Shown piece after piece: positions 6,469 through 12,823 of a stretch of DNA of 15,774 nucleotides. The stretch comes from CALBZE01 sp036381255 (GTDB taxonomy: Bacteria > Gemmatimonadota > Gemmatimonadetes > Longimicrobiales > RSA9): NCBI GenBank assembly GCA_036381255.1, contig DASVDG010000018.1, positions 1 to 15,774 on the forward strand. The letters are read 5' to 3'. Numbering within the stretch: the first letter of the stretch is position 1; the number at the start of each line of letters is the position of its first letter. The notes below the pieces were generated by a model. The model searched no databases. It was not told where the DNA came from and worked only from the letters and a program-made list of their open reading frames with translations. The translations under genes were made by a program, and so were the position numbers.

Positions 6469-7785
6469 GTGCGCACGCTGCGTCGAATGCTCCCGCTGCT
6501 CGCGCTCGGCGCGTGCGCCGCGCCGCCCACGGGGGAGGCGCCCGTCACGCTGCGCTTCTGGGGGATGGGCCGGGAGGGTGAGGTCGTGGCCGAGCTGGTG
6601 CGGGAGTTCGAGCGGCGCAACCCGGCGATCCGCGTCGAGGTCCAGCAGATCCCGTGGACGGCGGCGCACGAGAAGCTGCTGACCGCGTACGTCGGGGGAG
6701 CGACGCCCGACGTCGCGCAGCTCGGCAACACGTGGGTCCCGGAGTTCGCCGAGATCGGCGCGCTCGAGCCGCTCGACGCGCGTGTCGCGGCCTCCGTGGC
6801 CGTCGGCCGCGACGCGTACTTCCCCGGCATCTGGCAGACCAACATCGTCGGCGACACGCTCCGCGGCGTCCCGTGGTACGTCGACACGCGCGTCCTGTTC
6901 TACCGCCGCGACCTCCTCGCCGCGGCGGGCTACGACTCGATCCCTGACACCTGGGCCGGGTGGCTCGAGGCGATGCGCGCCATCAAGCGCCACGTCGGGC
7001 CGGAGCGGTACGCGATCTTCCTGCCGACGAACGAGTGGATGCAGCCGGTGCTGCTCGGCGAGCAGGCCGGCGCGACGCTGCTCCGCAGCGGCGGCCGGTA
7101 CGGCGCGTTCCGCGCCCCGGCGTTCCGGCGCGGCTTCGACTTCTACCTTCAGATGTACCGCGAGGGGCTCGCCCCGCCGCTCGGGCATTACGACATCGCG
7201 AATGCGTACCAGGAGTTCGAGCGTGGGTACTTCGCGATGTGGATCACGGGGCCGTGGAACCTCGGCGAGTTCCGCCGGCGCCTCTCGCCGCAGATGCAGG
7301 ACCGGTGGGCGACGGCGCCGCTCCCCGGCCCGACGGGGGCCGAAAGCGGCGTCTCGCACGCGGGCGGCGCGAGCCTGGTCCTCTTCCGTGGATCGCGCCA
7401 CAAAGATGCGGCGTGGAAGCTCATCGAGTACCTCTCGGAGCCGGAGCAACAGCTCCGCTTCTACGAGCTGACCGGGAGCCTCCCCGCGCGGATGGACGCG
7501 TGGCGGCGGTCCGGGCTCGCGGAGGGCGAGCATACGCGTGCGTTCTGGGTCCAGCTCCAGCGCGTGCGGGCGCTGCCCGCGGTCCCGGAGATCGAGTCGA
7601 TCATGACCAAGGTGATCGAGCACGCGGAGGCCTCGATCCGCGGTGGCGTCCCGGCCGAGGCGTCGCTCGCGGCGCTCGACGCCGCGGTGGACCGGATCCT
7701 CGAGAAGCGGCGGTGGATGCTGGACCGCAGGGCGGCCGCGGATCGCGACGCGGGGACCGGCGCCGCAGGCGCCGGCCGCCGGTAG
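6469..7785 (+). CDS. ABC transporter sugar-binding lipoprotein (CUT1-type extracellular solute-binding protein)
   Basis: From the GTG at 6469 this is a 438-residue protein, the normal size for carbohydrate ABC binding proteins. The start is preferred because GGGGGCGAG lies a few bases upstream and because it leaves a compact lipoprotein signal (RTLRRMLPLLALGAC, Cys16 lipidated). An ATG at 6325 would add 48 low-complexity residues ahead of that signal. Family blocks are visible: VTLRFWGMGREGEVVAELV (27-45), PDVAQLGNTWVPEFAEIGALEPLD (80-103), FAMWITGPWNLGEFRR in the middle, and HAGGASLVLFRGSRHKDAAWKLIEYL towards the C-terminus. It captures sugars or oligosaccharides in the periplasm and hands them to the two permeases encoded next. 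In this operon the ligand is expected to be the glycosidase product, perhaps sophoro-oligosaccharides (inference). The following gene starts 11 bases after its stop. Confidence 0.9.
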   Translation: MRTLRRMLPLLALGACAAPPTGEAPVTLRFWGMGREGEVVAELVREFERRNPAIRVEVQQIPWTAAHEKLLTAYVGGATPDVAQLGNTWVPEFAEIGALEPLDARVAASVAVGRDAYFPGIWQTNIVGDTLRGVPWYVDTRVLFYRRDLLAAAGYDSIPDTWAGWLEAMRAIKRHVGPERYAIFLPTNEWMQPVLLGEQAGATLLRSGGRYGAFRAPAFRRGFDFYLQMYREGLAPPLGHYDIANAYQEFERGYFAMWITGPWNLGEFRRRLSPQMQDRWATAPLPGPTGAESGVSHAGGASLVLFRGSRHKDAAWKLIEYLSEPEQQLRFYELTGSLPARMDAWRRSGLAEGEHTRAFWVQLQRVRALPAVPEIESIMTKVIEHAEASIRGGVPAEASLAALDAAVDRILEKRRWMLDRRAAADRDAGTGAAGAGRR

Positions 7786-7796
7786 GGGGCGGGCGG

Positions 7797-8747
7797 ATGA
7801 CCACGGGCGTGCGAACGGAGCCGGCGGTCGCCCGCGCGTCGGGCCCGGCGCGCCGTCGCCCGCGGCCGGGGCCGGCCGAGGACGGGCGCGCCGGCTGGCT
7901 GTTCATCGCGCCCGCGCTGGGGCTGATCACGGTCTTCTTCTTCCTCCCCGTCGCGGCCGCGCTCGTGCTCAGTCTCACGGATTTCGACATCTACGCGATC
8001 GCCGACCCGTCGAACCTGCGCTTCATCGGCCTGCGCAACTACGTGGAGCTGCTGCGGAATCCGGTCTTCTGGACCGCGGTGCGGAACACGTTCTACTTCG
8101 CGCTGGTCGGCGGGCCGCTGACGGTGGCGGCGTCGCTTGGCGCCGCGCTCCTGCTGAACGCCCGTGCCGCGCGCTTCAAGGGGGTGTTCCGCACGATCTA
8201 CTTCGCGCCGTTCGTGACGACGCTGGTCGCGGTCGCGATCGTCTGGCGCTACCTGTACCACCCGCAGTACGGTCTGCTGAACTACGTCCTGGGGTGGTTC
8301 GGGATCGAGCCGATCGAGTGGTTGAGCGACCCGCGCTGGGCCATGCCGGCGATCATCCTGCTCGCGGTCTGGAAGAACTTCGGCTATAACATGTTGATCT
8401 TCATCGCGGGGCTCCAGACGATCCCCCGCTCGCTGTACGAGGCGGCGGAGCTGGACGGCGCCGGCGCCCTCGGCCGGTTCCGCCACGTCACGCTGCCGAA
8501 CCTCGCGCCGACCTTCCTGTTCGTCGGCGTGATCACCATGATCGGCTACTTCCAGCTCTTCGCCGAGCCGTACGTAATGACGGCGGGCGGGCCGCTGCGC
8601 AGCACGACGAGCCTGGTGCTGCTGATGTACGAGGAGGCCTTCCGCTGGTGGCGGATGGGCGCCGCCGCGGCGATCGCGTTCGTGCTCTTCCTCATCGTCC
8701 TCGCCTGGACGCGGCTGCAGTTCCGACTCCAGCGGGAGGAGCGCTGA
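7797..8747 (+). CDS. Sugar ABC transporter permease, MalF-like (CUT1)
   Basis: This 316-residue inner-membrane permease carries about 30 charged, Pro/Arg-rich residues followed by roughly six hydrophobic segments, the first at WLFIAPALGLITVFFFLPVAA (34-54). The cytoplasmic EAA loop that docks the ATPase is clear at 215-237 (EAAELDGAGALGRFRHVTLP). Near the C-terminus, MTAGGPLRSTTSLVLLMYEEAF is typical of the first permease in CUT1 systems. The start ATG at 7797 follows a GGGGGCGGGCGG stretch directly after the stop of the binding-protein gene. Its TGA overlaps the ATG of the second permease by one base. It should form a heterodimer with that protein to import the sugar bound by the upstream lipoprotein. 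The ATPase is not encoded in the window. Confidence 0.93.
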   Translation: MTTGVRTEPAVARASGPARRRPRPGPAEDGRAGWLFIAPALGLITVFFFLPVAAALVLSLTDFDIYAIADPSNLRFIGLRNYVELLRNPVFWTAVRNTFYFALVGGPLTVAASLGAALLLNARAARFKGVFRTIYFAPFVTTLVAVAIVWRYLYHPQYGLLNYVLGWFGIEPIEWLSDPRWAMPAIILLAVWKNFGYNMLIFIAGLQTIPRSLYEAAELDGAGALGRFRHVTLPNLAPTFLFVGVITMIGYFQLFAEPYVMTAGGPLRSTTSLVLLMYEEAFRWWRMGAAAAIAFVLFLIVLAWTRLQFRLQREER

Positions 8748-9571
8748 TGCCCGGCCGCAGGATCCAGGCGCTCGCGCTGCACGCGCTGCTGATCGCCGGC
8801 GCCATCGTCGCACTGGCGCCGATGCTGTGGATGATCGCCGCGTCGTTCATGCAGCCGGGTGAAGCGAACACGTTCCCGCCGCGCCTGGTCCCGGCCGACC
8901 CGACGCTCGACAACTACCGGGCGCTGTTCACGCGGCTGGACCTCGGCCGGTATCTGGCGAACAGCGCGCTCCTCGCGGGGAGCGTGACCGCCATCTCGCT
9001 ACTTCTCAACTCGATGGCCGGCTACGCCTTCGCGAAGCTCCGCTTCCGCCATCGCGACCGCGTGTTCCGGTTGCTGAGCGCGGGGCTCGTCGTCCCCGTG
9101 CAGGTCACGATGCTCCCGCTGTTCCTGCTGATGCGCGAGCTGGGGTTGGTCAACACCTACTGGGGCGTGGTCATCCCCGGCGCCGCGAGCATCTTCGGGA
9201 TCTTCCTGATCCGGCAGTACGCGCTCTCCCTCCCGGACGCGCTGATCGATGCCGCGCGGATGGACGGCGCCGGCGAATTCCGGGTCTACCGGTCGATCGT
9301 GCTCCCGGTCCTCCGGCCGATCCTCGCGACCCTCGCGATCTGGACGTTCCTGGGCACGTGGAACGACTTCATGTGGCCGCTCATCGTATTGAGCGACGAT
9401 TCGATGTTCACGCTCCCCGTCGCGCTCGCGGCGCTCGCCGGCGAGCGTGTGCAGGACACCGAGCTGATGATGGCGGGCTCGGTGCTCACCATCCTGCCGG
9501 TGATGCTGGTCTTCCTCGTGTTGCAGCGCTACTACGTCGAAGGCATCACGCTCGGGAGCGTGAAGGGATGA
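8747..9571 (+). CDS. Sugar ABC transporter permease, MalG-like (CUT1)
   Basis: This 274-residue inner-membrane permease is the partner of the preceding one. The first membrane segment is at about 9-32 (LALHALLIAGAIVALAPMLWM). The EAA-type loop at 167-190 reads IDAARMDGAGEFRVYRSIVLP. The WTFLGTWNDFMWPL block at 199-212 and the ending QRYYVEGITLGSVKG are hallmarks of the second CUT1 permease. The start at 8747 is supported by GGGAGGA at 8734-8740, six bases upstream, and by the one-base overlap (TGATG) with the first permease. Its own stop overlaps the next start by four bases (ATGA at 9568-9571), so these genes are probably translationally coupled. Confidence 0.93.
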   Translation: MPGRRIQALALHALLIAGAIVALAPMLWMIAASFMQPGEANTFPPRLVPADPTLDNYRALFTRLDLGRYLANSALLAGSVTAISLLLNSMAGYAFAKLRFRHRDRVFRLLSAGLVVPVQVTMLPLFLLMRELGLVNTYWGVVIPGAASIFGIFLIRQYALSLPDALIDAARMDGAGEFRVYRSIVLPVLRPILATLAIWTFLGTWNDFMWPLIVLSDDSMFTLPVALAALAGERVQDTELMMAGSVLTILPVMLVFLVLQRYYVEGITLGSVKG

Positions 9572-12500
9572 GGCGCCGCGTCGTGCTGGCGATCGCGGCG
9601 CTGGCCGCGGCTCTCCCGGCGGCCGGCTGCTCCGGCGCGCCCGGGGCCGTGAAAGCGGCATCGGAGCCGCGACCCGCGGCCGGCGCCGCCGTGCCGGCCA
9701 TCGGCGTGGCCCGGCGGATCGAAGATTTCGAGCGGCTCGACCGCTGGTCGCCGGCGCCGGCCTCGGGCGTGGAGCTGCGCCTGGCCGCCGGCGACGGCCG
9801 GGCTGGCGGCACGGCGCTCCGCGCGGACTTCGACTTCCATGGGTACGGCGGCTGGGCCGCGATCCGCGGCGAGGTGCCGATCACGCTCCCCGAGAACTAC
9901 GAGCTGAGCTTCTGGCTGCGCGGGGACGCGCCGGTCAACACGCTCGAGTTCAAGCTCATCGACGCATCGGGCGAGAACGTCTGGTGGGTCCGCCGCCCGG
10001 AATTCGAGTTCCGGGGCGGGTGGCGCCGCATCGCGTTCCGCAAGCGGCACGTGGAATTCGCGTGGGGGCCGGCGGGCGGCGGCGAGATCCGCGAGGTTGC
10101 CGTGATCGAGTTCACGATCACGGCGGGGTCCGGCGGCCGCGGCACGGTCTGGCTCGACGACCTCGAGGTCACGCCGCTCGAGCCGGTCCGGCCGTACGAC
10201 CTGACGCCCGAAGCCACGGCGTCGTCGACGGCCGCGGGCACGGCGCCGGCGCACGTCCTGGACGGCGATCCCGCCACCGTCTGGCGCGGCGCGGAGGAGG
10301 GCGAGCAGCACCTGGTCCTCGATTTCCGGCGCGCCCGCGAGTACGGCGGCGTGCGCGTCGACTGGGTTCGCCCCCACCGCGCCGTCGACTACGACGTGCA
10401 GATCTCCGCGGACGGCCGGCGCTGGGAGACGATCCGGACCGTCCGCGACGGTGGCCGCGACCGCGACTGGCTCCGTCTCCCGGAGACCGAGTCGCGCTGG
10501 CTGAGGCTGGTGTTGCGCCGTAGCGAGAGCGGCGACGGGTACGCGGTGCGGGACATCGCCGTCCTCCCGCTCGCGTGGGGCGCGGACGCGAACGAGATGT
10601 TCGCGTCGATCGCCGCCGATGCGCCCCTCGGCCGCTACCCCCGGTACCTGCGCGGCGCGCAGTCCTACTGGACCGTCGTGGGCGTGGACGGCGACGAGAA
10701 GGAAGCGCTGATCAACGAGCAGGGGATGCTCGAGGTGGACCGCCGCTCCTTCTCGATCGAGCCGTTCCTTCACCTGGACGGCCGGCTCGTCACGTGGGCC
10801 GACGCGCGCATTTCGCAGTCCCTCGAGCGCGGCGACCTGCCGATCCCGTCCGTGCGCTGGGAGGCCGGCGACGTCGCCCTGACCGTGACGGCGTGGGGCG
10901 ACGGCGCGCCGGGCGCGTCCGTCCTCTGGGCGCGCTACCGCGTCGAGAACCGGGGCGCGGCGGCGCGGGAGGCGACGCTGTACCTGGCGCTGCGCCCCTT
11001 CCAGGTCAACCCGCCGTGGCAATTCCTGAACGCGCCCGGCGGCGCGGCCGTCGTGCGCGAGATCGCGTTCGACGGCGCGCGCGTCGTCGTGGACGGCGCG
11101 AACGTCGTCGTCCCGGTGACGCGGCCCGCCGCGTTCGGCACGGCCACGTTCGACCAGGGCGACATCACCTGGTGGCTGTCCCGGGGTGCGCTCCCTGGCG
11201 CATCGCGTGTCCGCGACCCGGTCGGCCACGCGTCGGCGGCGCTCGCCTACCCGATCCGGCTCGCGCCCGGCGAGTCGCGCGACGTCTACCTGGCCGTGCC
11301 GTGGCACGAGGCGTCGCCGGCGGTGCCGGCGGCGCTGGATGACGCCGCGGCGCGCGAGCTGGGCGAGGCGAGCCGCCGGGCGGCGGTCGCGTACTGGTCC
11401 GACATCGTGGACCGGGTCACGATCGAGCTGCCGGGCGAGGCGGCGAGGATCGGGCGCACGGTGCGGAGCAATCTGGCGTACATTCGGATCAACCGCGACG
11501 GCGCCGCGATCCAGCCGGGGTCGCGGTCGTACGAGCGGTCGTGGATCCGCGACGGCGCGCTGACTTCCGCGGCGCTGCTCCGGCTCGGGCACGCCGACGC
11601 GGTCCGCGCGTTCATCGAGTGGTACGCGCCGTTCCAGTACGAGGACGGAAAGGTCCCGTGCTGTGTGGATCGCCAGGGCGCGGGGCCGGTGCCGGAGCAC
11701 GACAGCCACGGCCAGCTCATCTACCTGATCGCCGAGTACTGGCGGCACACGGGGGATCGCGCGCTGGTCGAGCGGTTCTGGCCGAACGTCGAGCGCGCCG
11801 TCGCCTACATCGACTCGCTGCGCAGCACGCGGCGCACGCCGGAGTACCGGGAGCCGGAGCGCCGCGTCTACTACGGCCTGCTCCCGCAATCCATCAGCCA
11901 CGAGGGGTACTCGGCGAAGCCGATGCACTCGTACTGGGACGATTTCTTCGCGCTCCGGGGGTTGAAGGATGCGACGGCGCTCGCCGCCGCGCTCGGCAAG
12001 GAGGACGCGCGCGCCCGCTTCGCCGCGATCCGCGACGAGTTCCAGGCCGACCTGACGGCGTCGATCCGCCTGGCCATGCGCATCCACGGCATCGACTACA
12101 TCCCCGGCGCCGCCGAGCTCGGCGATTTCGACCCCACCTCGACGACCGTCGCCATCACGCCGGCGGGCGCGATGGACGACTTGCCCGCGCATGCCCTGCG
12201 CCGCACGTTCGAGCGCTACTGGGAGGAGCGGACGGCGTGGCGTGAAGGCGGCGATTGGGACGCGTACACGCCGTACGAGCTGCGCGCCGTCGGGGCGTTC
12301 GTGCGCCTCGGGGACCGGCGGCGCGCCCACGCGCTGCTCGACTGGTTCTTCCGGCACCAGCGGCCGGCCGCGTGGAACCATTGGGCGGAGGTCGTCGCCC
12401 GCGACCGCGATGCGCCGCGCTTCCTCGGCGACATGCCGCACACCTGGGTCGGCTCGGACTTCATCCGCTCGGTCCTCGACCTGTTCGCCTACACCCGCGA

Positions 12501-12807
12501 CGATGATGGCACGCTGGTGATCGGCGCCGGCGTGCGCCCCGAGTGGGTGACCGCGGACGGGGGCGTGCGGATCGAAGGGCTCCACACGCCGCTCGGCGCG
12601 ATCGGCTACACCATGCGCGGCACGGCACGCGAGGTCGTGATCCGCTTCACGGGCGATTTCCGGGCGCCGCCCGCCGGCCTGGCGCTCCGCTCCCCGCTCG
12701 ACCGGCCGATCCGGGCCGTCCGCGTGGACGGCCGGGCCCATGCGAACCACGATGACGCGTGGGTGCGGCTGGACCGCGTCCCGCGCGAAGTGATCCTGAG
12801 CTACTGA
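9568..12807 (+). CDS. Multidomain lipoprotein: two carbohydrate-binding-like domains plus an unassigned six-hairpin glycosidase-like domain
   Basis: This 1079-residue protein starts with a lipoprotein signal (RRRVVLAIAALAAALPAAGC, Cys21). Residues about 50-204 look like a CBM11/CIA30-type beta-sandwich (EDFERLDRW, YELSFWLRGD, GGWRRIAF, GTVWLDDLEV). Residues about 213-334 look like a discoidin/F5-8C (CBM32-like) domain (PEATASSTAAGTAPAHVLDGD, YDVQISADGRRWETIRTV, SRWLRLVL). A further beta-rich domain spans about 337-580, followed by an (alpha/alpha)6-like barrel from about 600 to 980 and a short beta tail. Barrel landmarks are SYERSWIRDGALTSAALLRLG (654-674), PEHDSHGQLIYLIAEYW (709-725), LLPQSISHEGY (771-781), MHSYWDDFFALRGLKDA (786-802), WNHWAEVV (936-943) and GDMPHTWVGSDFIRSVLDLF (954-973). 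These resemble GH15/GH63-type six-hairpin enzymes, but I cannot place it in a CAZy family. Acidic residues such as Asp662, Asp712, Glu779 and Glu941 are candidate catalytic residues (inference). Its place between the permeases and the GH94 gene suggests surface or periplasmic processing of the same glycan. GGGAG at 9554-9558 precedes the start by nine bases. Confidence 0.8.
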   Translation: MRRRVVLAIAALAAALPAAGCSGAPGAVKAASEPRPAAGAAVPAIGVARRIEDFERLDRWSPAPASGVELRLAAGDGRAGGTALRADFDFHGYGGWAAIRGEVPITLPENYELSFWLRGDAPVNTLEFKLIDASGENVWWVRRPEFEFRGGWRRIAFRKRHVEFAWGPAGGGEIREVAVIEFTITAGSGGRGTVWLDDLEVTPLEPVRPYDLTPEATASSTAAGTAPAHVLDGDPATVWRGAEEGEQHLVLDFRRAREYGGVRVDWVRPHRAVDYDVQISADGRRWETIRTVRDGGRDRDWLRLPETESRWLRLVLRRSESGDGYAVRDIAVLPLAWGADANEMFASIAADAPLGRYPRYLRGAQSYWTVVGVDGDEKEALINEQGMLEVDRRSFSIEPFLHLDGRLVTWADARISQSLERGDLPIPSVRWEAGDVALTVTAWGDGAPGASVLWARYRVENRGAAAREATLYLALRPFQVNPPWQFLNAPGGAAVVREIAFDGARVVVDGANVVVPVTRPAAFGTATFDQGDITWWLSRGALPGASRVRDPVGHASAALAYPIRLAPGESRDVYLAVPWHEASPAVPAALDDAAARELGEASRRAAVAYWSDIVDRVTIELPGEAARIGRTVRSNLAYIRINRDGAAIQPGSRSYERSWIRDGALTSAALLRLGHADAVRAFIEWYAPFQYEDGKVPCCVDRQGAGPVPEHDSHGQLIYLIAEYWRHTGDRALVERFWPNVERAVAYIDSLRSTRRTPEYREPERRVYYGLLPQSISHEGYSAKPMHSYWDDFFALRGLKDATALAAALGKEDARARFAAIRDEFQADLTASIRLAMRIHGIDYIPGAAELGDFDPTSTTVAITPAGAMDDLPAHALRRTFERYWEERTAWREGGDWDAYTPYELRAVGAFVRLGDRRRAHALLDWFFRHQRPAAWNHWAEVVARDRDAPRFLGDMPHTWVGSDFIRSVLDLFAYTRDDDGTLVIGAGVRPEWVTADGGVRIEGLHTPLGAIGYTMRGTAREVVIRFTGDFRAPPAGLALRSPLDRPIRAVRVDGRAHANHDDAWVRLDRVPREVILSY

Positions 12808-12823
12808 GGCAGAGACGACGTCG

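Noticed and set aside
8648..8746. Upstream in-frame start for the second permease at 8648
   Set aside because: The extra residues are basic low complexity inside the first permease gene. The ATG at 8747 has a strong Shine-Dalgarno and the normal MalG-like N-terminus.
9358..9567. Upstream in-frame start for the multidomain lipoprotein at 9358
   Set aside because: It would overlap the MalG-like permease by more than 200 bases and bury the lipoprotein signal. The ATG at 9568 has an ATGA overlap and GGGAG upstream.
9532..12750. 1072-codon open frame on the minus strand opposite the multidomain lipoprotein
   Set aside because: The composition is typical of an antisense shadow (Arg/Asp/Val/Pro repeats), with no signal peptide or recognisable motif. 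The + frame has coherent domains and an operon overlap.
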